64,000 bases of DNA from Macrobrachium rosenbergii (GCF_040412425.1 NC_089767.1:3026130-3090129), one strand, 5' to 3'. Counted from the first letter of the stretch, positions 1-11,731 are shown. Translations and numbers: made by a program. Notes: generated from the letters alone by a model not told the origin.

Positions 1-561
1 TGCACTTATTTTTCTATCTACTTATCTCTAGACATTTCTTCTTTAATCCCTTTCATTTTAGTATAACTTGGATTATTTTGTTTTCTCTTCTCTAACTTTT
101 TTAGGAGTTTCGTTGTCTACCAACCAAACTAGTTTCCCATTATCTTTGTATTTTCACCAGCCAGCTTCCTAACTCTGTTATTGCAAGCTCGTTTTTTTTT
201 CCAGTTCCCCCTTTCCGGAAGATCGGTTTCCTTTCAGTTACTTCTTTGCCCCCTGAATGTGATCCTGCCAAGGGTCGTTACCAAGTTCCATCTGGGAAGC
301 AGCGTTGTTTCACTGATTTTTTGCTGGAATTTTCCGCCCCAAACAAATCTATGCCATGAGGATCAGTTTTTTCTGCTGCAACGAAATACCCACAAGAGAT
401 TTTCACGGGGGGAGTCTTATTCCAATAAGGTTAAACAAAGGCGGTATCTTAACTGAGAAGGGAAAAAATGTTCTATTCGACTATACTGAAATGGTTTCTG
501 ATGAATATTAGATTCCAAAACTTGTTATGATGAGTCAAATGTAAGAAAACTTCGAATATGT

Positions 562-565
<4 letters not shown>
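1..565. other. single-copy, pyrimidine-rich DNA without gene
   Basis: No repeat family of this window is seen here. The one open frame (181-456, 91 codons, +) has no recognisable domain and no splice or promoter context. Confidence 0.5.

Positions 566-623
<58 letters not shown>
566..623 (+). repeat. (CT)n microsatellite
   Basis: An uninterrupted CT dinucleotide array of about 29 units. It is the first of several dozen long CT/GA arrays in the window. Confidence 0.98.
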
Positions 624-627
<4 letters not shown>

Positions 628-1957
628 TTAAATTTGCTAAATGGTAAGTCCAACGATAGTTTCCCCATTACTTTTTTATATGTGAAGATTCGCCAGTCAT
701 TTTAATTTTCCATGTTTCCCGCACCCATCCAAAGCTTCTCCCTTTGATCAGTCTGTTGTTTCATTCTGTGGTAAACGTCACCTTCCCGCTCGTGTTTTTA
801 TGCACCTAAATCCTTTGTCTCCAGAGTTGGGCCGTTTGGGATTTTACATGTCACCGTCAACAATGGCAGAGAAAGTCATGTAAAAACAAGTGTGAATCCA
901 GACAAAAAATACCCAAAATTGACTACTAGAAAAAAAAAAAAAACTTGTATTTCCCTTTATCAAGAAAAATGGAAGGGCGCCCTTTAACTTAAATGAAAGC
1001 TCTTTTATTCAATGATGAAATGCTGCTTCAGGTTGCAACATTTCATCACTGAAACATACTGGAGATATTCCCATTAGAGTTTTGAAAGTTAAAATCTTCA
1101 GACAGAAATGGAAACACAAGGCACATGGGATTTTAATAAAAACAATATTCTGAATGACATTAAATGAGGCAAGGGGGCCCTTAGGAGAGGATAACAAAAA
1201 AAGAGGGGGCGGGGGCGCAGAGACACATCCGCATTCAAGTATAAGAAATATCATTATTGTAAAGTGATGGAACGAGATCTCTGTGTCACAACACAAGACT
1301 GTTAAAGAAGAAATTAAAATCAGGCAAGGTAAAGTTAAAGGAGTTGGAAAGAAAGTAACACAGCTGAGGCGGAAGGGAAGCTGCAAAGAACCCATGCACC
1401 ATCAATGGTGTGCTTTTTAAGGTACTCTATAAACGGTACCTTTCCTTCGGGAGGTGAGTCTGCACGTGGTGGTGTTTGTCAGAGGTAATATCCTGGTGGT
1501 GTTCACCTGCCTAGACCGATGCCTTGGCAAAGGGGACGTTTAAGTGCACCAGACGAATGAACAATGTTATCAGACATCAAACGATGCACTAGGCTGAGAA
1601 AGTATTGTTGGGTCGTGAGAGAACTGTTTAATAGTTAAAAAGAGAAACAGCTCATCTGCAAAACATCACCATCGATTTTTTACTTTAATTTTCCAACAGT
1701 GGATTTGTCTTCGCTTTAAACTGCCAACGGACAATAAAATTGCTTGAAATTCGGTTTATCTACATTGGTTTTCTATTAGATGGTGTAGGGCTAGAGTTTT
1801 ACCTCTAACTATTGTTGAGATGCAAATGTTTCTATTTTAATACAAAAAAAGAACATTTAATCTTTTTAGCGAAATATAAACATATATATTACAAACACAT
1901 ACATTATTATAGGCATGTCTATATTATATAAGAATATTCACACAAAACATATATATA
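624..1957. other. single-copy DNA, no supported gene
   Basis: No family member is recognised. A 128-codon frame on the minus strand (1009-1395) has a mixed hydrophobic composition, no domain I recognise and no exon context. I do not call it a gene. Confidence 0.5.
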
Positions 1958-3189
<1,232 letters not shown>

Positions 3190-3306
3190 TACCGCAGAGT
3201 TACGACGACTTACTATCAACTAAAAATTCCCCTTCGGTAACATATATGAAAATATATTATTTCAGGTAGAGCGAATTGGATATTAAAGGACGTTTGTAGC
3301 TTACTG

Positions 3307-3392
<86 letters not shown>

Positions 3393-3406
3393 ATATATAT
3401 TATATA
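3190..3406 (+). mobile_element. SINE-like family H, body plus (TA)n tail (5' truncated)
   Basis: Bases 3190-3309 match, in opposite orientation, the body at about 19010-19115. The shared part includes TTCCCCTTCGG and GGATATTAAAGGACGTTTGT. In both copies the body runs straight into a long (TA)n array, here 3310-3406, which therefore looks like the element's own 3' tail. The tRNA-like head seen in the 19-kb copy is missing here. Confidence 0.7.
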
Positions 3407-3410
3407 CCTC

Positions 3411-3560
3411 ATAAATTTCTGACTCACTAGAGATGGAACCCCATCTCTCAAATGAAAGGCCTGGGCGCTACCAATTGACCCACACAGGTCAGTTGGTTGC
3501 ACCCTGACCCTTCATTTGAGAGACGGGGTTCGATCCCGATGTGAGTCAGAAGTTTATTAA
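3411..3560. mobile_element. tRNA-like inverted repeat, family E
   Basis: Two arms of about 70 bp face each other (3412-3480 and 3485-3553). Each carries a tRNA B-box-like GGTTCGATCCC or its complement, and each ends in the CTGACTCAC/GTGAGTCAG pair. The arms have diverged. A second copy lies at 21470-21640. This is a foldback of tRNA-derived sequence, not a working tRNA. Confidence 0.75.
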
Positions 3561-3606
3561 TTTATTCCCGTGAAACAATGTGTTCTTGTGTATATTAGTT
3601 CCGTGT

Positions 3607-3610
<4 letters not shown>

Positions 3611-3673
<63 letters not shown>
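3611..3673 (+). repeat. (CT)n microsatellite
   Basis: Uninterrupted, about 31 units. Confidence 0.98.
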
Positions 3674-3676
<3 letters not shown>

Positions 3677-3888
3677 GAGCAAGAAATATCGGAGAAATCC
3701 CAACATCTCTTTCCATCCCACCCACCCCTCTATTTAACGATCTATTTTTTCCCCTTCGGTATCTGTTTCCCATAAACTCTGCCTTTTCTCGGGAATTCTA
3801 TAGCCAGCTATAATTTCCCCTTTTATGTACCCTGGCTGGAAGAGAATTTAAGATCCAGGTGCTGACAGTTTCCCTTTCAGGAGTGGAG

Positions 3889-3890
<2 letters not shown>

Positions 3891-3951
<61 letters not shown>

Positions 3952-3960
3952 CACACACAT
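3891..3960 (+). repeat. (CT)n followed by short (AC)n
   Basis: About 29 CT units end in a short ATACACACACA stretch. CT-to-CA transitions recur at 7.7 and 36.2 kb. Confidence 0.97.
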
Positions 3961-4043
3961 TTCTAGTTTAGATTTAGCTCTGGTTAACAATTATTTTTGT
4001 ATGTTTGTTATTGTCAGTTGCTTAATAACTATTTTCTGTAGGC

Positions 4044-4190
4044 ATTACTTAAGGTTCTTTGCAGCGTGCCGTCGGCCCCTAGCTGCAACCCCCATTCGTT
4101 CCTTTTACTGTACCTCCGGTCATATTCTCTTCCATCTTACTTTCCGCCCTCGCCTAACATTTGTTTCATAGCGCAACTGCGAGGTTTTCC
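4044..4190 (+). mobile_element. family B retroposon, truncated at both ends
   Basis: Contains GGCATTACTTAAGGTTCTTT, the CTAGCTGCAACCCC motif and the internal CTGCGAGGTTTTCCTC typical of family B. It stops where the family A fragment begins, so this is a chimeric or nested junction. Confidence 0.85.
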
Positions 4191-4388
4191 TCTTATTTTA
4201 TTTAAAATTAAGGTTAGCCATAATCGTGCGTCCGATAACAATATAGGACAGGCCACCATCGGGCCGTGTGGTCAGAGTTTCATGGGCCGCGGTTCATGCA
4301 GCATTATACCGAGACCACCGAAAGATAAATCTAGTCTCGGTGGCGTTGATTATACGCTGTACAGAAAACTCGATTGCGCCGAAGAATA
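4191..4388 (+). mobile_element. family A hairpin-chain element, 3' half
   Basis: Begins at the TTATTTAAAATTAAGGTTAG segment and ends in the CGATTGCGCCGAAGAA end motif. The 5' half with the long stem-loop is absent. It abuts a truncated family B copy. Confidence 0.9.
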
Positions 4389-4490
4389 ATAATTGTAAAG
4401 GACACAATATCATCTCAAAATACGGCTTTAGTAATTAATTTCCAACTGACAACAGACTATGAACAAAAGGGGAATCCCAGCTTTGTAAGA

Positions 4491-4510
4491 ACTACGACTA
4501 CTACTACTAC

Positions 4511-4584
<74 letters not shown>
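4491..4584 (+). repeat. (ACT)n then (ATA)n trinucleotide array
   Basis: Short ACT repeats pass into about 24 ATA units. No LINE family C sequence precedes it, unlike the arrays at 22.5 and 55.5 kb. Confidence 0.96.
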
Positions 4585-4585
<1 letters not shown>

Positions 4586-4703
4586 TGTGTTCGTATTGTA
4601 GAAATATATTGTCGAATTTCTTCTCTGTTACTCATCGCTTTTCATTCTATGCATTCATTTCCGTCTGACGAAAGGAATTAAAAATATGATTAACTTGGCA
4701 TTA

Positions 4704-4705
<2 letters not shown>

Positions 4706-4768
<63 letters not shown>
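4706..4768 (+). repeat. (CT)n microsatellite
   Basis: About 31 uninterrupted units. Confidence 0.98.
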
Positions 4769-4770
<2 letters not shown>

Positions 4771-5496
4771 ACTAAATATTACAAGTAAGGTAAATTTAAT
4801 CGTTAAAGTTATAACTCCCAACTCTCACATGACGTTGAATGAAGTCCAAATCCTGAACACAGCACAATGAACGAAACCTTTGTTCAGCATTGTCCCCTCA
4901 CTTAGATAAGGTCTCTCTCTCTCTTTCCCTCTCTCCTGCCACACGCCATTTTCACCAGGGTTGCGACCCATAATTTCTCCTCTGCAATAGACACCTCATA
5001 TCCTAGAATAGGCGTCCTGCTAAGGCTGAAGTATTTTGAATGTAATCAGAATCCTAAACTTTATTTGAATATGTCTGGAAGCTTGCAGATAACGTACAAT
5101 AAGTTGTTCACCAGGCAAAGAAACTTCAGTATTAAACAAAAAAATGGAAAGACATAACCGTGATTACTGTGCAGATTCGCGTGTGATCTAGATATGCAAT
5201 TGATCCCCAAATAATATCAATGGAAATGGCTGTAATCTGTTGAAGAGATTTTTTGTCTGCATTGCTGTAAAGAAAAGTGAGTTCAAGTGTTTTATCAAAG
5301 GCTGTTGATTTCAGAATCAGGGTAAACTTGACAGCCTCAGAATTCGTATTTAGAATAGACTACGTTGAGTCTTTGCCACGCGGCATTCTGAGTATGTGAT
5401 TCCAGCTCCTAAAATTTGTTGCAGGGCGTAATAAATACTATTTTCGAAACGTATTTTGGAAAGGTATGTTGAAAATTAAATGAGCATATGTAGTCT
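4769..5496. other. single-copy DNA
   Basis: No family member or coding signal is recognised. The far end may hold the 3' UTR of the adjacent minus-strand LINE remnant. Confidence 0.45.
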
Positions 5497-6110
5497 TCAA
5501 GTTGCTTGAAACTTTATCAGCTTCATCATCTTCTGCGCCGTGCGACTTATAGCCTCAGTGAAATTCCTCCGTTCGTGTCTTTCCTGTGCTTTATCTTCCA
5601 CAAATCTCCACTCATGTCCAGTCTCCCTTCGCATTTGCCTCATCCAAGTATTTCTGGATCTTCCAACTGTTCCTGTGTCCATACGAACCCAGCTGACACT
5701 ATCACGTACTGTTACGCCAAGGGATGGGCGAAGGACGTGTCCAAGCCTTTTACCATCTTCCTTCCATCATTATCTTATCAGTTAAAGGACTATTTGTAAT
5801 TTTTTATGGCCTCATTTCCAACTGTATCCTGCCACCTTGCTCCAGATATTCTTAAAGCTTTGTTTGGCAGATGGACAGAATCTTTTAGATATAGTTTCAT
5901 CGTCACACTAAGATTCATATTCATGTAGTATTGCAGATCAGTTTAATACAATGCAATCTACCCGTTATTTGATTGGCATGTGTTAGTCTTTTACTGAATT
6001 CTAACTTAAACAACACGTACTAGATATCATTATTCCTAAACATTTGAAAGATTCAGTCTTATTAATCCTTCCTCCATCTGTTATTTCATCCCTTTTTGAA
6101 TGCTAATTAA
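5497..6110 (-). pseudogene. decayed non-LTR retrotransposon (LINE) reverse-transcriptase C-terminal region
   Basis: On the minus strand, conceptual pieces match the thumb-to-C-terminal part of LINE reverse transcriptases in the usual order. First is GGRINKTESFKCLG (about 6030-6090), the counterpart of the common FKYLG block. Next is RISGARWQDTVGNE (about 5816-5860), then RLGHVLR (about 5730-5750). The last open stretch (5497-5682) begins MDTGTVGRSRNTWMRQMRRE, where the family usually has an arginine-rich RGRP..W block. Stops and frameshifts separate the pieces, so this is a dead fragment. The clade cannot be set from this much. Confidence 0.75.
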
Positions 6111-6636
6111 AGACCCAGATATATGCTTCATTTTATAAAGCAGGCTCTGCAAATCTTGTGTGTTTTACTGATTAAAACATATCTGCATATTCTAAGTGTG
6201 TCAAGTTTCCCTTATTTTTACAGACTAAACCTTCTCTTCCATCTGTCACTTCTTTTCTTTTTCCCTGTGAAATCTGTAAGAAATGTAAACATCAAAAGTG
6301 AAATAACACTCCCTCGTAGCGTTGCACTTTTTACTCCAAATTCTCTTGACGCGACCCAATCAGCTCCGTAGAAAAATGAATTAATATTTATAAGACGCGA
6401 GACTGCAAACATGCAAATGAGAAAACGCATTCATGCGGTGCAAACGAAAACAATAATTTGAGATAATCGTGATTATTTGAAAACTCTTGGAGAAAGAGTG
6501 AGGGCGAGAAGGGAGAGTGAGTGTTTGGTGTTGATCACCAAAGTTATGGCTGACCGGATATAAACGTCTTTTGCAACGTTAGCATCACACAAAAGAAGCA
6601 GCCTTATTGGTGATGATAGATAACATGCTGAACTGT
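6111..6636. other. single-copy DNA, possibly more LINE remnant
   Basis: No clear coding block is left. An 82-codon plus-strand frame and a 70-codon minus-strand frame overlap and have no recognisable domain. Confidence 0.4.
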
Positions 6637-7017
6637 TTTAGCTTTCTGTAAGAGAAAACTATTGTGCCCGCTTTGTCTGTCCGTCCTCAGATCTTAAAAA
6701 CTACTGAGGCTAGAGGACTGCAAATTAGTATGTTGATCATCCGCCCTCCAATCATCAAACATATCAAATTGCAGCTCTCTATCCTCAGTAGTTTTGATTT
6801 TATTCAAGCTTAAAGTTAGCCATAAGCGTGCTTCTGGCAACGATATAGGATAGGCCACCACCGGGCTGTAGTTAAAGTTTCATGGGCCGCCCATCATTCA
6901 GCATTATACTGAGACCACCTAGAGATAGATCTATTTTCGGTGCGTATGATTAAACGCTGTAGCGGCTGTACAGAAAACTCGATTGCGCCGAGGAAACTTC
7001 GGCGCATTGCTTACTTG
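6637..7017 (+). mobile_element. family A hairpin-chain element, full length
   Basis: Carries every family hairpin in order: AGTTTTC/GAAAACT-type at the 5' end, the long stem with GGCTAGAGG...CCTCAG, the CACC-GATAGATCTATTTTCGG region, and GCGCCGAGGAAACTTCGGCGC near the 3' end. It ends in ...TTACTTG. No open frame is conserved between copies. Confidence 0.93.
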
Positions 7018-7180
7018 TGTGTTCAGTTCTTTTCGCATGGTCGAAAAAGAACCAGGAAGGGGATTATAAGCTTGCGAAGCTCTCTGTCCCCGAGGAGATA
7101 CGATAACCAACCCTCACATCTCGTCGCTTGCGTGTGCCATGCATTCATACGAGTTTCACTGAGGATTTTGCAAAAACAAA

Positions 7181-7255
7181 CAGGTAAGGAACGCGCCGAA
7201 GGCAATCGAGTTGTCTGTACAGTCGCTACAGCGTTTAATCGAGGCCACCGGAAAT
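7181..7255 (-). mobile_element. family A fragment, inverted
   Basis: Reverse complement of the family A 3' end: GCGCCGAAGGCAATCGAG followed by TGTACAG and the GGCCACCG motif. It faces the full copy upstream, so the two make an inverted pair about 165 bp apart. Confidence 0.75.
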
Positions 7256-7392
7256 ATTTCATGGTGCAATTGTAAGGTTTTCCTCCTGTTGCACGTTTCA
7301 GACCTGCCCACTCTCAGTTTCCTTTCCAGCGCTGAATGACCTCATAGGTCCCAGTGCTTGGCCTTTGGCCTAAACTTTATATTCAATTCAAC
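7256..7392 (+). mobile_element. family B retroposon, 3' end
   Basis: Carries GTAAGGTTTTCCTCCTGTTG, then GACCTCATAGGTCCCAGTGC, then TTGGCCTTTGGCCTAAAC and the family tail. The 5' two-thirds is missing. Confidence 0.9.
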
Positions 7393-7702
7393 ATCTAATG
7401 TCTCTTCACTTCAACACGCATACATGTTGGATCTAAATTTATGCAGTGGTTGTTCATAAATTTCACCTGTTAGAGAGAGAGCCTTGCACACAAGTCGGTG
7501 TTGACTTTGCCAAGTTTTTTGAAAACCTGTAAAAGTTTTGTAATCCAATATTATGAAGCCTGTTCTATGTCGATTTAATATAAGCGCCTCCGTTCTTCCT
7601 CGGAGCAGACCACCGCCTACGCCCCTCTCTGTGGATCTAATTTTCCTTTTGTTGCAAATATGTCTATATTTCCTTTATTAATTCTTATTTCAAGGAAGTC
7701 AC

Positions 7703-7704
<2 letters not shown>
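7393..7704. other. single-copy DNA
   Basis: Nothing recognised. Confidence 0.4.
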
Positions 7705-7771
<67 letters not shown>

Positions 7772-7798
7772 GCTATTCAGTATAAAAAGGCAGGTGTT

Positions 7799-7836
<38 letters not shown>

Positions 7837-7861
7837 AACTATTTAGTTTCTATAGTCAGGT

Positions 7862-7933
<72 letters not shown>

Positions 7934-8076
7934 TGCGGAGAGGCTCCAGATGAGAAGTGGAGCAGTTTAATGTCTTTGGAACTTTTCAGATTAACTGGAG
8001 AAGTATTCAGAAGAGATGGCATGTCGCGGCGGTTCTCTTGTTAGGAAGAAATTGGCGATGAGAAGAAAGAAAGTTT

Positions 8077-8144
<68 letters not shown>

Positions 8145-8160
8145 CACCTGACTTGAAAAT

Positions 8161-8220
<60 letters not shown>

Positions 8221-8338
8221 CCTGACTTGAAAATGAGTAGAGAGAGAGAGAGCTGACTTTTGAAACAAAAGTTGATGTGTGAGTGTGTGTGTATGAGAGA
8301 CAGAGAGAGAGAGCACTTGACTTTTGAAAATTAATAGA

Positions 8339-8399
<61 letters not shown>

Positions 8400-8427
8400 T
8401 TTTGAAACTCACACAAACTGAATGGTT

Positions 8428-8494
<67 letters not shown>

Positions 8495-8560
8495 ATGGGG
8501 GGTGGGAGAGCCAACACCTGACCTTTGATCCTGAATAGTTTACGAGAGAGAGAAAAAAGG
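7705..8560. repeat. composite microsatellite-minisatellite array, CT half then GA half
   Basis: Left half (7705-7930): CT arrays with short CA runs, separated by spacers such as AAACTATTTAGTTTCTATAG and GTCAGGTG. Right half (8081-8560): GA arrays separated by the reverse complement of that spacer (CACCTGACTT, TTGAAA, GAATGGTTTGTG). The spacers are degenerate copies of one unit of about 35 bp. The two halves face each other across 150 bp of unique DNA. The 76- and 191-codon frames here are only SLSLSL translations of the repeat. Confidence 0.9.
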
Positions 8561-9009
8561 TCGGTTTTGCCTATTAATAGAAAAACAGTGATAGGAAGAT
8601 TGACGTAAGAGGTCAAATGTAAAATGCATATTTCAGGTTAATGGGATGAAATGAGTCCGGGCAGCATTTTATACTTGACATCTGGTTTGAATTATGGCTT
8701 TAATTCTTTGGGGGGAAAAAGAAAAGGAATTTCCTTTTTTAAAAAAAAAATCATGATACGTATTAGCATTTCATTTTTATTACAATTAGCTTCCCGAAAG
8801 AGATTTATGTTCTGATTTCTGCAGGCACCGGAATATTAGGATTTTGCTTGCAATGAATGCATTTGTTCCAGCGCTGATATTTGTTTTTCGGTAATATTTT
8901 GCATTATTTTTCCGCGATCATTAATAGTCGACGGAATGGTGAAATTCGCGTTATGCTTGACAGCCGAAGATTTGCATAATTCCTGTAACTGCTAAAAAGA
9001 TTGCGTATA
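8561..9009. other. single-copy AT-rich DNA
   Basis: No gene or family is recognised. Confidence 0.45.
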
Positions 9010-9077
9010 TTGATAATGATAAATGATTTATTACCGTCATTACTATTATGAAAAGTGATGATTATACTAGTTTTATG
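9010..9077 (+). repeat. left direct repeat flanking a SINE
   Basis: Matches 9325-9401 over about 70 bases, including GATGATTATACTAGTTTTAT, with a small indel. Confidence 0.85.
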
Positions 9078-9083
9078 AATGAA

Positions 9084-9310
9084 ACCAGCTGGTCCGCTGG
9101 TACTGTGGTTAGTGTCGTGGTATGCACTCGGATGTTGCCGGTTCGCGTCTACCCCAGGGCGATGAAAAATCGCTGGCTCTGTATCATGATCAGTTACTGC
9201 TGCAGTGTTGGGGGTTCTGCTGCGGTGGGAGATTGAAACCAACATTCTTTGGAAGCTTGACTTTCAAGTCAGTGGCTCCTTTGGCGTGCTTAGTAACAGT
9301 GAATAAATGA
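9084..9310 (+). mobile_element. tRNA-derived SINE with a LINE-like 3' end
   Basis: The head has tRNA promoter-like boxes: TGGTTAGTGTCGTGG (A-box-like) and GGTTCGCGTCTA (B-box-like) about 35 bp further on. A unique body follows. The 3' part, ATTCTTTGGAAGCTTGACTT and TCAAGTCAGTGGCTCC, is nearly identical to the LINE family C 3' UTR at 22.5 and 55.5 kb. It ends in GAATAAATGATAG rather than (AAT)n. Confidence 0.85.
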
Positions 9311-9324
9311 TAGGTATAGAAAGA

Positions 9325-9401
9325 TTAATAATGATAAATAATTTATGCTGATTATTACCGTCATTATTACTATGAAAAATGATGATTATACTAGTTTTAT
9401 G
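9325..9401 (+). repeat. right direct repeat flanking a SINE
   Basis: Second copy of the 9010-9077 sequence in the same orientation, with a 9-base insertion. Confidence 0.85.
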
Positions 9402-9835
9402 TGAATAGAATAACAATGAATAAATAACTGGATATAGAAATCATTTCTGTATTGACGTGGGCTTTGGAAGTATTTAAATAATAACGCATCTGCTTCGCTA
9501 TTAATCATCCGTTGAGAAATATCATGAAAGTGGAGTTCCTTTATCAAGTAAGACGATAAGCGTTACACCATATACTCATACACACCACTAGCACAGGAAT
9601 TAAAATCTGATGTAAATTATAAAATGTTTAAGACGTTATAAAACAATACACGTACGACAGAAGAAGTTTACAAAGAAAACTCGATTATACAAAATAAGTA
9701 AATGAATAAAAAAGGTCAATATATTTGGGGTTGATCTTCAGGGGATGAACAACTGTCATGGGTTAACCCAGATACCGGATTAACCAAAGAGGAGGTAAGG
9801 AATTTAGCACGGATTATGATTAATCTTTAATTCTT
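9402..9835. other. single-copy AT-rich DNA
   Basis: No gene, RNA or family member is recognised. Confidence 0.45.
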
Positions 9836-10229
9836 GAGTTTTGTATAAAAGAAAATTATTGTGCCGGCTTTGTCTGTCCGTCCGCACTTTTTCCTGCCCC
9901 AGATCTTAAAAACTACAGCGGCTAGAGGGCTGCAAATTGTCATGTTGATCATCCACCCTCCAATCATCAAACTTAAAAACTTGAAGCCCTCTAGCCTCAG
10001 TAGTTTTTATTTTATTTAAGGTTAAAGTTAGCTATGATCGTGCTTCTGGCAACGTTATAGGATAGGCCACCGCTGGGCCGTGGTTAAAGTTTCATGGGCT
10101 GCCGCTCATACAGCATTATACTGAGACCACCAAAAGGTAGATCTGTTTTCGGTGGCCTTGGTTATACGCAGTAGCAGCTGTACAGAAAACTCGATTGTGC
10201 CGAAGAAACTTTGGCTCAATTTTTACTTG
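9836..10229 (+). mobile_element. family A hairpin-chain element, full length
   Basis: All hairpin blocks are present. The long stem has GCTAGAGGGCTGCAAATTG on the left and GAAGCCCTCTAGCCTCAGTA on the right. It ends in TTTTTACTTG. Confidence 0.93.
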
Positions 10230-10574
10230 CTTTTATAAATCTCCTTCATGCATCTTTTTCCAAATAGGATCTAGTATATAAACTTGGATTTCGTATTATT
10301 TCCACTTTGTTAGTCGTATTAACGGAGAGTCAAAGAGGTTTTTGGAACCGATGATATTGCAACTTGTTATTATGCTACTACCAGACCAGTCAGTTCTATG
10401 TGATTTTTCACGTAGGTGTGCAGTGGGAGCCTTAGTTCCTTCAGCCAGACTTAACCGGATGTTCATGTTGGTGTACGCTTAACTTGTAAGACGCAAATTA
10501 AATGAATCAGGCAAAGATGAGATTTTATAAAGTGTTGCTACTCGGTTGAGAACAATTCCTTATTTATATTTTAT
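10230..10574. other. single-copy DNA
   Basis: Nothing recognised. Confidence 0.45.
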
Positions 10575-10577
10575 GTG

Positions 10578-10636
<59 letters not shown>

Positions 10637-10693
10637 CTATAGGCTATATATAAATATATGTGTGTGTGTGTGCGTGTATGTCTATACACTGTG

Positions 10694-10782
<89 letters not shown>
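10575..10782 (+). repeat. two (AT)n arrays with a short (GT)n between
   Basis: AT arrays at about 10576-10634 and 10697-10782 flank a short TGTGTGTGTGCGTG stretch. The second array directly borders a large palindrome. Confidence 0.97.
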
Positions 10783-10783
<1 letters not shown>

Positions 10784-10784
<1 letters not shown>

Positions 10785-10999
10785 CTAACAGGACCTCATT
10801 GAAACTGGATGGTATCTAGCGGAGGTATTTATTCATGAAAAGTTACAAGCTTTTTCAGGACAAACAGTCCTCATTGTCAAGTATCCGGACAGTTGACGGA
10901 TACTTGACAATGAGGACTGTTAGTCCTGGAAAGCTTGTAACTTTTCCTGAATAAATATCTCCGCCAGATACCATCCAGTTTCAACGAGGTCCTGTTAGT
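10784..10999. mobile_element. family D palindrome (foldback element)
   Basis: A nearly perfect inverted repeat with arms of about 103 bp. The left arm begins ACTAACAGGACCTCATTGAA and the right arm ends GGTCCTGTTAGT. The centre is TATCCGGACAGTTGACGGATA. Related copies at 50585 and 54341 also sit between AT arrays, and all three are followed by a shared GAACAATTGTGTG...GATAAAGTTAAT-type sequence. Confidence 0.9.
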
Positions 11000-11424
11000 A
11001 ATTATATTAATGCACTGAACAATTGTGTGAGTGATAAAGTTAATGTGCATATATATGTGTGTGTGTGTGTGCGTTTGTATTTATGTGTGTATGTATGTAT
11101 GTAGGTAAGTATGTCATAGATACTCTAAATAGATTGTTGTCCTCACCACCCGTCCCGTGTTAACCGGCAGTCAGAAGCGATGAAAGTTAGAATGACATCA
11201 TGAACTCGTCGACGGCTGTTTTCCCAGCAGCATTTTCCCATCGTAAAGTAAAGTACGATATGAATAATTGAGGGAGACATAGTGCCTCGTCTTCATCTCT
11301 CCTGAAGACATGGAAACGTAGTAGCTGTTTCATGTTTCCCCTGGGGATGTTGAGGACTGTACTGAAAATGGCCTCCAGATATAAAAAATCGGTCGAGGAA
11401 ACCAGTTTACACTCAGTTTCAGTT
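11000..11424. other. family D 3' flank, then single-copy DNA
   Basis: 11000-11045 is the flank shared with the other D copies. A short GT/TATG-rich stretch (11050-11115) follows, then unique sequence. Confidence 0.55.
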
Positions 11425-11690
11425 CCTCATTGGTTGGGCGGGTACCGTTCTCAGCTAGCACTCTGCTGGCCCCGCGTTCGATTCTCCGACCGGCCGATGA
11501 AGAATTAGAGCAATTTATTCCTGGTGATAGAAGTTCATTTCTCGCTATAATGTGGTTCGGATTCCCCAATAAGCTGTAGGTCCAGTTGCTAGGTAACCAA
11601 TTGGTTCTTAGCCACGTAAAATAAATCTAATCCTTCGGGCCAGCCCTCTCTAGGAGAGCTGTTAATCAGCTCTTCAGTGGTCTGGTTTCA
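11425..11690 (+). mobile_element. tRNA-derived SINE, family G
   Basis: The head has TTGGGCGGGTACCGTTCTC (A-box-like region) and GCGTTCGATTCTCC (B-box-like) at normal tRNA spacing. The body carries CGCTATAATGTGGTTCGGAT and GGTAACCAATTGGTTCTTAG. It ends in an imperfect hairpin (GGAGAGCTGTTAATCAGCTC) and CAGTGGTCTGGTT. I recall this as a common decapod repeat. That is memory, not a search result. Confidence 0.82.
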
Positions 11691-11731
11691 TTTTCTCTGG
11701 CGTAAAGTTGGACATGAAAGTAAGTATCAGT

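Noticed and set aside
1009..1395. 128-codon minus-strand frame in unique DNA
   Set aside because: No recognisable domain and no splice or promoter context, and a frame of this length is expected by chance somewhere in 64 kb.
11425..11500. tRNA gene at the head of SINE G
   Set aside because: The promoter-like boxes belong to a longer SINE body, and I could not fold a complete cloverleaf.
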